64,000 nucleotides of DNA. Origin: Luzula sylvatica (Eukaryota; Streptophyta; Magnoliopsida; Poales; Juncaceae). The DNA lies in contig OX326960.1 of the NCBI GenBank assembly GCA_946800325.1, positions 23,970,309 to 24,034,308 of the forward strand, written 5' to 3'. The notes under the pieces were generated by a model. It saw only the letters and a program-made list of their open reading frames with translations, searched no databases and was not told where the DNA came from. This document shows positions 9,842 through 22,078 of this stretch, in pieces. Both the position numbers and the translations under genes were made by a program. The first letter of the stretch is position 1. Each line of letters starts with the position of its first letter.

Positions 9842-10838
9842 ATACATATCATTTAGAGAATATCGGTTCGTCCAACAAGACTAACACATTGGTGTGACCT
9901 AGTAGGTTCGATTAATTTAACAACAAACCAAACTTAGTTCATAAATCAGAAGCAGCATCTAGTAAGCCATTGTGATCACCCAAATTAAAACGAATGATTC
10001 GTGATCATTTTCCTAGCAAGATAGTCATCAGACTTAATCCTTTTGTTCTACGATACTTGATAATCACAAGGCATGATTATCATGTCAACTTTTATTTGAT
10101 TAGCATCATTTTTCCGATCGACAATTAGACTGACAAAAGACAAAATGATATTACAACCAAGTGTTAATATCATTATGAGCATGGCCATGCATTTCTTCAG
10201 TCCCAATTCGACGGGTGGTCAAATGTATCTCCGCTAAAGAAGGAACAAATTCCGTCTTGGTTGCTCACATTCCTCGTCGTGCTTCATTTTATACCCTACA
10301 ACATCCTATCAGCCATCGGTCAAGACGACATAGAAATGTATCAAAGTATGAAGTTCCACACACATGAATCCATGACAACCTCAGGTCGTAGGAATAATCA
10401 GATTATCTGTAATGGGAATCACTGATGACAATAACCATGCATCTTCACATTTGGTGGTCATTCCAGTATGTAATCTCTATTACATACCTATGTTCCAAAC
10501 TTGATAACCAATATCCATGGTTATTAAAACGTAACCGTCATTTTGCAAACATACTAGTGTGAGTACATAACCTTCCTAGGTAAGTCTGTTTGTCTCTACA
10601 AACATCATATGTACTACTAGGGATTACTTTTAGAATGACATCTTGTTTGATTCATAGTTTCACTATCAAAGTCAGGTACTTTTATGATATGATCGAAATT
10701 GTCATTCATGATTTATTCTTTTAAGATTAAAATCAAAATCATATACACTTAACAATAATAATGATAAGAAATTTCTATCGAATAAATAATGTTGTATTAC
10801 AGAATCCTTCGTAACTATTACATATGCCTAGAACACTA
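9842..10838. mobile_element. LTR-type retrotransposon remnant
   Basis: No coding potential. About 10,140-10,780 is recognisably homologous to 12,380-13,060 within the LTR-type insertion at 11,495-13,160. Shared blocks in the same order include GAGCATGGCCATGCATTTC, TCCGTCTTGGTTGCTCACAT, GACAACCTCAGGTC and GACAATAACCATGCAT. It is probably another, more diverged copy of that LTR family, ending where the Copia integrase fragment is cut off near 10,838. Its left limit is obscured by the Helitron that ends at 9840. Confidence 0.55.
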
Positions 10839-11489
10839 CACCTTCACCTTAGAGGCGAGAAAGAAAACAGAAGTATACCAAGAAAAATCATCTATAAAAT
10901 GCACAATATATCTAAATCCGGAGTTAGCAACAATTTGTGTGGGGCCACAAACATCAGAGTCAAGTAATTCAAGTGGCGAAGAAAATTTGGAAGGAGACAA
11001 AACAAATGTCAATCTACATGATTTTCCAAGCATGCAAGAATGACAAAAATCTAATGTGCGATTATTACAACCCAAATTATGTTTATGTAATAGCGTTTTG
11101 ACTAAAAAAAATGACAAATACGTTGATGCCAAATATTCGCCGAGACGCGTTCACTAATGAGAGGAGAAGGTGTAGAAGAAGAAGAGCGCTCATAGTGATA
11201 TAACCGATCTTCGAGATGACCACAAATAAGTGTTTTATTTGAAATTGGGCCCTTGATAAAACAATAAAATGGGGTAAATTCTAAAGAAATTTTATTTTCT
11301 TTAAGAAATTGAGAAATGCTTATAATATTTTTTGTAATTCTTGGAACATGTAGTACGTTGGAGAGAAGCATATTTTTGCCATTTGATTTAATTATACTTT
11401 AACCAATATTTTGAATAGTAAGACATTTCCCGCTATCTACACGGATTTGGTCGTTACATTTGTAAGGAGCAAAGGAAGAGAGTGAGTTG
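10838..11489 (-). pseudogene. Copia pol fragment: GAG-pre-integrase and integrase N-terminus
   Basis: Minus-strand frames read SNVLHVPRITKNIISISQFL, then LEDRLYHY (GAG-pre-integrase). After a frameshift between about 11,102 and 11,132 follow CHSCMLGKSCRLTF, SPLELLDSDVCGPT and FRYIVHFIDDFSWYTSVFFL (integrase zinc-finger end and catalytic core start, including the first Asp in SDVCGP). The order is that of Ty1/Copia pol. The core is cut off at about 10,838, so the later catalytic residues and the reverse transcriptase are absent. It belongs to the same element as the gag/protease piece at 13,166-13,713. Confidence 0.88.
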
Positions 11490-11494
11490 AGATT

Positions 11495-13160
11495 TGTTAG
11501 GTTTTCGGGCAACCTTATTGCACAGCGGAACTTACCCGAACCCCTTAAGCCATGGATATGTGTATCGTTAATTAGATACGAAGGAAGAGTTTAAAATATT
11601 TCACCTCAGATTTAGTTCAAATCTGGTTGAAGGAAGTTTGCAGAGATCACGTTGGTATGCTCGAACCGGCACCACCCTCTATCGGTATCCACACGCGACT
11701 CATCTAGACTGGATGTGAAGACCTCCGATGCTAGTCGGATCCTTCCTCCCTTCAGAAAATCTATTTGGCTTCTCTTTTCTTTCACAAAGAAATTATGCCT
11801 CAAAGATTGAATCAATCTCTTTCATAAAGAGGTTTGGTGTGTATTAATAATCAAGTGGAAAACTCTTAGGATTCCAAATCAAGTGAAAAATTCTTAGGAT
11901 TCCAACCCCAAAAATATTTTCATCAAATGAATGATATCCTGGGTATTAATACCATGCATCCATACATGCATGTAGCATTCAATTCATGCTTTACACCTTC
12001 TGTTCGAACAGAATAATATCCTCGTTCGAACAGAATAATATCCTCGTTCAAACTGAATAATATCTATGTATTTGATTTTCTGTGTCCAGTCCAAACTTGT
12101 CTTTGTGTGTGACCCTATAGGTTTATTTAATGTTGGCAGCATATTAAATCTCTATTTAAATATGCAAATCATAATTGGCCTCTAGCAAGGCATTATGACT
12201 ACCCAAATTAAATAAATGATTTTGATCATAACCTATTTATCAAATAGACAAATTACTAGCTCTCTTGTTCATATGATATCTGTTGATCAAAGGCATGGTA
12301 AAATGTCATCCTTTCTAAATCAACTTAACTATTTCCCGATATAGAATTAGATTGAATATTCAATTAATATTAACAACACATGTTAATCTTATTGAGCGTG
12401 GCCACGCATTTCCTTCAATCCTAATTCATCAGGGGGCCCTGAGAGATATCTCTTTCAATCATGAAAGGAACAACTTCCATCTTGGTTATTTACATTCTCC
12501 AACATGCTTCATGTAATACCCAATGATGATCTTGATTACCCGGTTAAAGATAACAAAGAAACATATCTAAGTATCACAATTCACAGGTGAGAAATCTAAT
12601 GATAACCTCAGGTCAAAGAACTAAAATTCTATTTGTTTATGAGAATATATATAATGACAATAGCCATGTATATTCTCATAAGTTGGTCAGTCCAATATGT
12701 AGTCTCTAATACATATCTATATTCCATATTTGACATCACTACATCTCTATGTATTCCATGTCCATGATCAGTAAAACATAATCATCTCATATGCGAATAT
12801 ACTGGTGTACATATATATTCTATTTCCTTAGACATGTATATCTCTATATACATCATATATATGACCAGGGACATTTAGAATCGTATTACATTCATTGATA
12901 CAGTTTTACTATCATAATCACATATTATGATGATGTATAAACTAGTGATACAATTCAAGGCTTATTCACATATTCCTAAATATGTTAAATAACCAGTACA
13001 CGTATTAAATGAAACTTTAATTCAATATTAAAATATTAGATCAACAAACATAAATAATAATGATCATTCGTTTACATACAAGCTAAACAGTTCAGCCTAG
13101 GATATTATTTAGTTCAGCCCAGGGCATTATTTCATTCAGCCTAGGACATTATTTCCTTCA
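11495..13160. mobile_element. Solo-LTR-like insertion with 5-bp target duplication
   Basis: It starts TGTTAGGTTTTCGGGC and ends CATTATTTCCTTCA (TG...CA). It is flanked by perfect AGATT duplications at 11,490-11,494 and 13,161-13,165. It is 1,666 bp long and non-coding. It interrupts Copia pol exactly between the protease (...TANL) and the continuing NSLSSFAPYKC frame, which confirms both ends. It contains a roughly 21-bp tandem with CGTTCGAACAGAATAATATC around 12,000-12,065. A solo LTR from recombination between two LTRs is the simplest reading. Orientation is not established. Confidence 0.88.
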
Positions 13161-13165
13161 AGATT

Positions 13166-13713
13166 AGCGGTGACGTTATCTGTGGCTCCGGAATTAAGGT
13201 ACCATTCATCCGAGGAAGCGGAAAAAGAATGCTCGGGAAGGTTGACTTGCGGTTCATTGGAAGATTGAGGAATGTGCCAACATTGTTTCGCATCATGATT
13301 TGGTTTTACACACCGTTTGCATTTGAGACCATTTGCGCACGTATTATTATTATTGTTGTTAATATTATTATTATTATTGTAGCCTCCACGAGTGTTGCAA
13401 CCGCGACCACGATCACGGTCGCGAGCACAAAGGAGCAATAAACTTGAGTAGCAAATGCCTCACAAAGCGATTTTCAAATATATTTTGGGCCTGGAGCAGG
13501 GCCCAGAATTGAATTGGGGTGATGGTTCATATTTGGAGACGAATTAGTTCGAGCTTGAGTATTGGCCTTGGGCCCTAATATTTGGCCCACTGCATTGAGC
13601 AAGGTTGTTAAGCCAGGAACTGGAGATGGCTCATGAGAATGTGAACCGGAGAAGGGAACATACGAGTGATGATGTCCTTTAAAGAAGATCAATGCGAAAA
13701 TATACATATACAA
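13166..13713 (-). pseudogene. Copia gag zinc knuckle and protease fragment
   Basis: Minus-strand frames contain a gag linker (about 13,474-13,713), an asparagine run from an (ATT)n tract, one CX2CX4HX4C zinc knuckle (CKRCVKPNHDAKQC), and the aspartic-protease start EWYLNSGATDNVTANL. The protease motif is normally DSGA, and here the catalytic Asp is Asn. Frames are broken. It is continuous with the pol fragment on the other side of the LTR-type insertion, so this is one decayed Copia element. Its right end is cut at 13,731 by the SIRE-like LTR. Confidence 0.85.
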
Positions 13714-13731
13714 TAAATGAACGTATGCGTT

Positions 13732-15331
13732 TGTTGGATGGATTAAGTGTATTGTTTAATTTAGACCTAGAGGGGGGTGAATAGGAAGTCCTACGGTCTA
13801 ATTTTCGCGGTAATGGATACAATTACAATTTGGTGCGGAAGCGTAAATAAATTAGAGAAAGAAATACAATACCGAAACAAATAACACGCGATATTTGTTT
13901 ATGGAGTTCGGTAGGTGGTTGCTTTGTAGCTTTAACTCACCGGCTACTTGCTCAATCAACTGACTCGATTGATTGCAAGTACCTACGTCTCCGGGGTTCC
14001 CTTGCGCCTTTTCGGCTTTCGATTGAATACCCAACTCAAACAATTACAAGGTTTGCCTTGATCGATTTACACGAATTTATCGATCAATGGCGGGCTTTAC
14101 AATTAGTAACTAGCCTATTACAATTTACTACTAACGAACTAGTCGTGATCGGTCACGCAAGTTGGGAATCGTTTAGTAGTGGATTCGAAATTGGATCTAA
14201 TAATCTCTAAGAATGTTTAGATGATTAAGCTCAAGATTTTAAAGCTAGGATTCTCTCTTTTGATTGGGAAAATATATTAGTTGAGATGATGAGAGAGAAT
14301 GAGGGAAGAGTTCTATTTATAGAACACATAGACCCTTCCCTTAACATGTTTTTTCTGCATAGTCCGTTATAACTGACCTGAGGTCCGTTACAATGGACTC
14401 AAAGTCAAACTAGCCGTTACAGGCAATATATTCGAAAATTCCATAGTCCGTTATAACTGAGTTTAGGTCCGTTATAACCGACCTACTCCGTTACAACTGA
14501 GTTTAGGTCCGTTATAACCGACATCGTACTGTGATCAGATTTATTCTATAGTCCGTTATAACTGAGTTTAGGTCCGTTATAACCGACATCTTACTGTGAC
14601 TTCACTTCAGATTTATTATATGGTTCCGTTATAACTGAGACTCTTCCGTTATAACGGTTAGTATATGTCCGTTACAACGGATTGGTGATTCCGTTACAAC
14701 GGATGATTGGTTATTCTATAGTGAGTTCAAAAGTCCGTTATAACCGAGTGTAGGTCCGTTATAACTGACATACTCCGTTATAACTGACATGAGGTCCGTT
14801 ATAACGGACATGCTCTTATTAACACGGTTACTGTAAGTCCGTTATAACTGACCTGAGTTCCGTTATAACTGACAGGATGTCCGTTACAACGGACATGTAG
14901 TCCGTTATAACTGACATGCTCTTTTTAACCATATTTATGTATGTTCGTTATAACTGACCTGAGGTCCGTTATAACCGACATGCTTCTGAAAATCTGTTTT
15001 GTTATTTCATCATTTTAATGGATTTCGAATATATTTCTTTGACTAATCTTGAGCTTAATAATACATAAACAAGTTTAGGGATACCTATAAGTTGTTTTGG
15101 TGATTTATGTGATACCCCAACTTGCGGAATCTTCGATGTCTTGATGTCTTCACTTGATCATGCGTTTTCGTGCCATCGTTTCTTCACCGTCTTGACTTCC
15201 GACGTCTTGATTCTTCTTTTGATCCTTTTGTGGGTTACGTATTCTATTTCTATAAATGTCACTCCCACATATAGATTAGTGATATCAACATTGTTTTGAG
15301 ATAATCAATCCCTAGGAAATTTGAACCAACA
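13732..15331 (-). mobile_element. 3' LTR of a SIRE/Maximus-like Copia element
   Basis: The 1,600-bp segment has inverted ends TGTTGG/CCAACA. Immediately outside its high-coordinate end the minus strand reads TCAAAAGGGGGAGTT, a polypurine tract, which fixes it as the 3' LTR of a minus-strand element. Near the low end it carries ACCTAGAGGGGGGTGAATAG, common in long LTRs of this group. It inserted into the older Copia gag. The other LTR was not found, so no target duplication can be tested. Confidence 0.75.
14355..14990. repeat. GTCCGTTATAACTGAC minisatellite inside the LTR
   Basis: About twenty or more copies of TCCGTTATAACTGAC / TCCGTTATAACCGAC / TCCGTTACAACGGA with spacers such as CTGAG and ATGCT. 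The core CCGTTATAACGG is a near-palindrome, so each unit could be a binding site for a dimeric factor. Purely repetitive, no ORF. Confidence 0.9.
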
Positions 15332-16075
15332 AACTCCCCCTTTTGATTCATTTCAAAATAATGTCGATTTGGAGAGTTGAATCGATTACCGAGTAACTTT
15401 CCATATGGTTTTCTCTTCTCCCCCTTTTTGAAAAGGATCAAAAGGGAATATAGCGTAATCATACGAGAAGCTCCCCCTACATACAAGCTCCCCCTAAATG
15501 ATTGCTTTTTGCAATTTTAGGCTTGTATATAGATGAATTTCGCAAATTGATGTTGAGTTTTTCATTTTGTAAAGATGTATGAAAAGATTTTTTAGTGTAA
15601 AATAGGTTTTAACAAAGATTCTCAACATTAGCGATGTATTCAAAAAATAACCGAGAACTTAATAAATTTTGAAACTCAAATGTAATTTTCAAGAGTATGC
15701 ATACCTAGCTCGAGCCATGGACTCGAGTCTTGATCTTAAACGCACGACTCCTCGAGTGACACTTTTCAACATCCATTTACGTCGAGACATTAGCTCCCTT
15801 GATGGTACAAGGTGATGATGTTGAGTTTGGTACGCATATTTATTTAACGTTATTGCGTCTTTCCGATTCGTTTTCCATTTAGCATACCTACATACTAGTC
15901 AAAATACCTTTCTCGTCTTTTTGTAAGTGTAGAGATGATTGAATTATCAAGAAAGAATGGTCAAGATATTCGAATCAACTAAACCCGAGTTTAGTGATGC
16001 GAATTCTTGTATTAGCACTCCCCCACAAACTATGGCTAAGTTTACACGTGGATGAGGGAGTGCATTGTCCATGAC
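15332..16075 (-). mobile_element. Non-coding spacer between gag stop and 3' LTR
   Basis: It begins with the polypurine tract and contains a further GGGGGAGCTTCTCGTATG-type purine block at 15,465-15,480 and CTCCCCCTACATACAAG. No protease, integrase, reverse transcriptase or RNase H is visible. In an intact SIRE-type element several kilobases of pol would lie here. Confidence 0.6.
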
Positions 16076-17686
16076 TTAAGTCGCCTTCATACACACCCCA
16101 TTTGAGGTGGAGGTGCTAGCCATGTTTCGATCTTTTCGAAGCCACAACCAATTGGAATTTAGTTGCGGTTTTCGAAGGGGACAACCCGTGGAAATATGTC
16201 CCATATTGCAACAATAGTTACAAAATGCGCGAGTCGGTTTATTGGTGTTTTCCGAACTCTTGACAAAGTGAGATTTGAAGTGGTTTGAGTAATCTTTTGG
16301 TTGGGTTATCGTCTTTGTCAACTTATCACAATTATTAGTTGATTTAGGAAATCGTTGTGTGCTTGTGAAATGTTTGGGAGTACGTTGTTGGTTATTAGCG
16401 GCATGTGGTGAACTCACCTTATAGAAGTATCCATTTGATCCCCGTTTGTATAACCATTCGGTTCGTCCCGTATGGTTATCTCTATAAGACGAGTGAGGTG
16501 CATAATGATTAACCCTATTATAGTTTCTAACATTTTTAGGTTGGTTAATTTTAGCACTTTTACCCTTATTTGAATCGCGGTACATGAAAGCATTTCCGCG
16601 ATTCGTATTAGCATTGTACTCCCGTTTACCTTTTTGACCTTGAGATTTTGAAGACACGGGTTTATGACCGTTAGTCTTCTTAAATCATAGACCCGTCTTA
16701 TCATTGGGATTTTGTCCCTCCAAGACTTTGTCCAATGAAGGAGTGCATGGTGCAAGAGACACACACGTACTCTTCAAGGACTCATTCACAAATTTCAAAT
16801 TTTGAATTTCGACTTTTAGAGAGGAAATCTCGCTTTTTAAGGCTTGCCATTCGCATTTTGAAAATCCGTTAAATTCGGTTAATTGTGCTTTGTGCGACTT
16901 TGCCGACAACTCAAGAGAAGATACCTTAGCCGTGAGATTTTGAATTGTGCTATCTTTTTCAATCTCACTTTGTCGAAGTCGATTGACTTCTCGCATTAGA
17001 CTCGTGTAGGAGTCAACTTCTAACTCAATTTCCGATTCATCGGATGAGCTAGAATCTTCCTTTATCGAAATTGATTTAAATTTAGAGTTTAGTTGTACCT
17101 CATGATCGGAATCATGCGAAGCATCGATGTCGGAGATATGTGGAATGTCTTGAGGAGGTACGACACTCGGAATTTCGATTTCTTGCGGTTCCTCTTGTGA
17201 AGCTCGTTGAAGGATCAAGGCTTGAATGGCCCGTTCAACTACATCGTCATTTGGAGAGTCGATTTCGGCCATTAATGTCACATTGGTGATTTTGTGCTCG
17301 AGATTGCACTCCGAGTCGGAGAATGTGCTTGAGCACTCCGATTCTCCCCATGGATCCGAATCGGCAAATAAAGCCTTTGTTTTCCTTACATCTTTCACCT
17401 CCCTTTTTCCTTTTGGATTGTCTTCGCGTTTGTTCCAAGGTGCGTGTTCGGGGTATATGGTCCAACACGTGTCGGTTGTGTGTCCCATTTTCTTGCACTC
17501 AAAACACATCGGTTTCAAGTGTTGGCGCTTTCGATCGTTGTTGAATTTGCGCTCCCGGTCCTTTAAATTCTCGTGTCTCCTTGTCAACGAAGACATTTCA
17601 TTTTCGTATTTGTTCGTGTCGATAACGAATTTGTCTTGATGTTCGGAATATGAGGTGCTTGCTATATTGTTGCTTCGTTGGTTCAT
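16076..17686 (-). pseudogene. SIRE/Maximus-type gag with two zinc knuckles, one nonsense codon
   Basis: One continuous minus-strand frame of about 537 codons, interrupted by a single in-frame TGA at 16,685-16,687. Gag packages the retrotransposon RNA. Visible parts: zinc knuckle CFECKKMGHTTDTC (residues 61-74), an acidic linker, a heptad-rich coiled coil (about 235-310), then, after the stop, a Lys/Asn-rich segment and a second knuckle CNYCCNMGHISTGC followed by WLWLRK. The N-terminal UBN2-like part of gag is missing: upstream the sequence runs into palindromic repeats. No pol follows. Good family fit by motif; the subfamily name is tentative. Confidence 0.8.
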
Positions 17687-17700
17687 GCGTGCCTCGAAAT

Positions 17701-17806
17701 TCCGTTCGAACGGATGATTCAGACATGAACTATTCCGTTCGAACGGAGTGATTCAGACATGAACTATTCCGTTCGAACGGAGTGATTCATCCGTTCGAAC
17801 GGAGGG
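17701..17806. repeat. TCCGTTCGAACGGA palindrome array
   Basis: Four copies of the 14-bp perfect palindrome TCCGTTCGAACGGA, the middle ones within a roughly 37-bp tandem (GATTCAGACATGAACTAT plus the palindrome). Related TTCGAAC palindromes occur near 12,000 and 19,885-19,915, in LTR-type contexts. Confidence 0.85.
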
Positions 17807-17815
17807 AGTCATTTG

Positions 17816-19470
17816 TGTCACACCCCAAATTATAAAATGGAAAAGGGTGCGGCAACCTGCCAGTATACAACTCGTATACCACAAGCTCTTATATGATAAT
17901 TTCACAAAAACATAAATACCACAACTTGAAAACAATGACACACGCACATATATACATGCATTACCATAACATATACAAACGAACACAAAGAAACCTAGCG
18001 GAAGCTAATAAACACATATGCGACTTAAACAAACACAAAACTAAATAAGTCGCAGCAACAAAAGGCTCGCTGGCCAGAAACGGAAATAAACTAATATACA
18101 CAAGAAGGAGGTTCCGCAATGAAAACGAAACCGTCGCACTCACATTCTAGACACCCGCTGCCCCGGAAAATTTATCCACCGTACCTAGACTCAAAACATT
18201 CAAATAAAACGGTTAGTCACGGAAGTGACTAAGTGAGTGAGTTTTGAGCCTAGCTTATTAAGATCGACCTTATACATGGCTAGTCAAAAACCTCGCTCAA
18301 AATAATCGAAATCATAAATCATATATGTATATAAATATTTCTCAAATACTTGTCTCGGGTTTTTCGAAATCAAAATCACTTACCTTCATATCTAATCATA
18401 TACATACTACTAATGTTTTTACCCGGGGTGAGGGCGCAAATAACACTCGACTGAAGTGCCAACCCGCGTTGATAACAAGCCACACACGGACTGGAACAAA
18501 ACTTAAAGCTCGGGAAGCGCGAATTCCCTACAAAAATGAGCTGACGACGGATATCCATGCGCCACAGCCAGACCCCTCATGGGTCGGGACTTTGCACTAC
18601 ATCAAGTTTGCTACGCAATTCCCTCCAAAGAGTGCCACGGGGTCACGCGACACTACACCTAACAAACTAAAACATACCGGAGGAGCCGCGTATGTACACA
18701 TATGACCCTCTTTCAAAACCGTAAGCCCGGCTTACGTTTTATCAAACTCAAATTCTACATACATATATATGATCAAATCTACATAATATATATTTTGTTG
18801 AGGTAACACGGTTTTTAAAGCAAAATACGATTTTTGAAGCGAGAACCCTAGACTATCATGTAAAAGAGCACCACGGGATCACGCGACACTACACCTAACA
18901 AACTAAAACATACCGGAAGAGCCGCGTATGTACACATAGGACCCTATTTCAAAACCGTAAGCCCGACTTACGTTTTATCAAACTCAAATTCTACATACAT
19001 ATATATGATCAAATCTAAATAATATATATTTTGTTGAGGTAACACGGTTTTTAAAGCAAAATACGATTTTTAAAGCGAGAACACTAGACTATCATGTAAG
19101 GTCTAGAAACGCTCGTAATTGAATTCTTAATAAGATAGAAGTGAAAGTAGCACTCACAGATTGATCGAACTCGATCGACGGAGAGATGGAACCAATTAAA
19201 TCTGATCGGTATCGAAAATCTAGCTCCAAAATCGAAAACGAATATATATCGATAAAGAACCAAAACTCGAAACTCGTGAAATACCTCCTACTCAATGTCC
19301 ATCTAGCACTATTTGACCTCATCTACTTTATCGTACACCTGATTAACTGATTTCCACTGAGCTATATTTTCTCTCTTCATTGTTTCAATGAATTCTGGAG
19401 AGAGAGAGAGAGAAAGTATACGAATATGTATATAAACCTAAAGTCTAGCCGATCAAAGATTGAAATGGTG
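17816..19470. mobile_element. LTR-type (possibly Gypsy) remnant
   Basis: Starts TGTCACACCCC, a common terminus of plant Gypsy LTRs, immediately next to the palindrome array. The inside is non-coding: short open frames, for example at 18,325-18,705, do not resemble proteins. I did not find a matching ...GTGACA end or a target duplication, so the boundaries and class are tentative. A (GA)n run occurs near 19,400. Confidence 0.4.
18631..19102. repeat. Tandem duplication, 236-bp unit, two copies
   Basis: 18,631-18,866 and 18,867-19,102 are near-identical. Both begin AG(TG/CA)CCACGGG, run through CGACACTACACCTAACAAAC and end CTAGACTATCATGTAA. Only scattered substitutions distinguish them, so the duplication is fairly recent relative to the host element. 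Confidence 0.92.
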
Positions 19471-21092
19471 CGGCCCAATCAGAATAACAGAAAATTGAAG
19501 TTTTTCATATGTAACCCTAAATACTTTTTATTTGCAAACTTTTTAAAGAAAACACTTGTATGACCATGTTGATATATTATATATATACAAATACATTGTT
19601 ATTTTAGATAATAAAATCATATAAATATTTTGTAGTTCAAAATTACGTCCAAAACATATATATTTACATTACCTCAAAATTATTATATTCACGTAATCAT
19701 TCAAAATATATTATTTCGTTAGTCTTCGAAATAATTTTATAATATGGGAATATGATCTTATTAAAACTACGATTTAGATTTGAGATAATTTATAGAAGCA
19801 TAACGACAAATATTAAAATCATATTTTTAATATTTATTGCAATTTGTGCAATAAGATAGTGCACAAAGCAGACAGTGAACGTTTCGTTCGAACATAAATA
19901 CCCGTTCGAACGGAAGTAGTTCCAAATTATGTACTAATTTGTACCTATTGGCCCATCATTTTCTTATATAATATATATGATGTTTTTTTCTCTCTCCAAG
20001 TAATCAAATGGTGTGTTAATCAGTGTAACCTATCAGTGTAACATATCAAAGGGTGTGTTAAATGATGAGCAAAACAGCACATAAATAAAAACGGAAAAAA
20101 AATTATAGGCCATGAGAAAGAAAAAACATACAGAAGATAATAATGGCTAGGATTTACTTTCCATCTCAAGGACTCGTTTTGGACCGCGCTTTTTTTATTT
20201 TCTTATTTGTGTAAAAATATGGATAAGCTTTTTATATTTTTAATTTTTCCTTATGTAATTAAATCAAATATGAGCCTCGTAAATGATTTCCATTTCAAAT
20301 TGTAAAAAAAATCCAAATTGATTTTCATTGGTGGATTGAATTTTGTCCCAATCGCCTAACAAAATATATAAAGGGTCCTTAGTTGGAGTTTTAAAATTAG
20401 AATATCTTGACGTGTTTCTTTATGATTTTCATTCTTATATTTAATTTAATTTGTACACTAAATAATAATAAAATAAGTCGGTATAAAATTCATTAGGACA
20501 TATTTGATGGGATTATGATTACCAATAAATTTGTGATTTTTTTATATTTTCACATATTTTTTATTTTCCCTCGAAATAATAAAGGCTAAATATTTTATGA
20601 AAAAATGTTTTGCATCATTTCATTCATCAAAACAATTTTGAAAGAAAAAAAATACACCAATTTCTCTCGCTAAAAATGTGATAGATAGATAGACTTCTCA
20701 GTTTTTTTTTTTCTTATAATTATCATTGTTAGATATACTTCCCATTTTTTTTTTTCTTATAATATCGTTGTTTTTGTTAATTTCATGTTAGAAGAATTTT
20801 TGCAAAGACGATTTTATTTTTTTTTATACAAATTTGCATTCTTCAATCGTTTGTTTTTCTACAGTAGAAGATTTCATGCAATCTTTTTTCCAACAATTCG
20901 TATTTTGCTTGATTTTTTTTTTCAATAAAAGATTTCATGCATTTTTTGTGAGAATTATCAAAATTATATTTTATATAGGATAGTGATTTTCATTTTTTTT
21001 ATCTATTTTACTCAGTACAAATCAATATAATACGGATGAGCCAATAATCGTAATTATCATCGTGGCGCACATGGAATACTAAAATATTTATT
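19471..21092. other. AT-rich stretch without recognisable features
   Basis: No ORF of note on either strand and no convincing transposon ends. It contains poly-T tracts and one TTCGAAC pair near 19,885-19,915. I see nothing else I can support. Confidence 0.5.
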
Positions 21093-21100
21093 GTTAAAAG

Positions 21101-22023
21101 CAATGTTTTAAATTGCCATATTGCGGTCAGGTTTTTTTCTCAGCGGATTGCGTTTGCGGACGTAATTGCGGCGTTATGACCTTATTGCGGACGATCGCTG
21201 TGATATTAAGTTATGTAATAATAATAGTGTGTTTAAGTATATATTTTTCACATTATTTTTTGTCACCATTAATATTATAAAATTTCCTTTATAATTTCTT
21301 TAATAAAATAACAATAATTTGAAATTTCTTACTTAGCTAAATATCGAATAACAATAACTTAGTTAAATAATAATACTTCATTGTTCATAATTAAAATACG
21401 CAAAATTTGACTATCCATAATTAAAACATGAGATTTCAAAATAACATCAAAACAATATAACTCAAATTTCAAATCGAAACATCAATGAAATACAATTACA
21501 ATTATAAAATTCATACATTTATAGATGAAATTGACATATTTTAAAAATTATATATGTTATGAACGTATTTTGTCACATATTTTGATAATAAAACATGGAA
21601 ATTAAATAATAAATAATCACAAAACCATGTTATAGTCTTTATATTAAATAATTCTCGATGAAATTACTTTAACGTGTGTTTTGTATTTAATTTAAGGTAA
21701 ACAGACCAAATTTCCCTAATCCAATCCCATGGCTGCATTCCTCTCGTCAAGACGAGCGAAGTTCATGCCATTTGATGGAAGGATGAGAAAGTTATAAGTA
21801 TTTTAATATTACGGGTCACAAAACCTATTCAAACCAACCAATAACCACAATTAAGACCCGCAATACCGTTATTTTCCCGATATATGCCGACAATATCGCC
21901 GCAATTTCCGCAATTGTTCAAGAACGCAAGCTATCACAATATATGATTGAGATGTTACGATTCGAAATTGTATGCCGCAATTTCCGCAATTGCGCCGCAA
22001 TATCGCCGCAATCTAAAACACTG
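21101..22023. mobile_element. hAT-like non-autonomous element with 8-bp target duplication
   Basis: Terminal inverted repeats CAATGTTTTAAATTGC and CAGTGTTTTAGATTGC (the latter read inward from the right). It is flanked by perfect GTTAAAAG duplications at 21,093-21,100 and 22,024-22,031. The 8-bp duplication and CA(A/G)TGTTT ends fit hAT. Subterminal regions are packed with TTGCGG/CCGCAATT motifs, as hAT subterminal transposase-binding repeats often are. 923 bp, no transposase. Two relatives lie at 26,519 and 26,766. Confidence 0.9.
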
Positions 22024-22078
22024 GTTAAAAGTTATTTATTGTGACTTGTTATGTAAAAGTCCATGAGAAGGAAGAGTT

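Noticed and set aside
17226..17639. 137-codon plus-strand ORF opposite gag
   Set aside because: It is the antisense shadow of the gag reading frame, which has clear zinc knuckles on the minus strand.
18325..18705. 126-codon plus-strand ORF
   Set aside because: No homology that I recognise. It lies inside LTR-type non-coding DNA, and its distal part continues into the 236-bp duplication.
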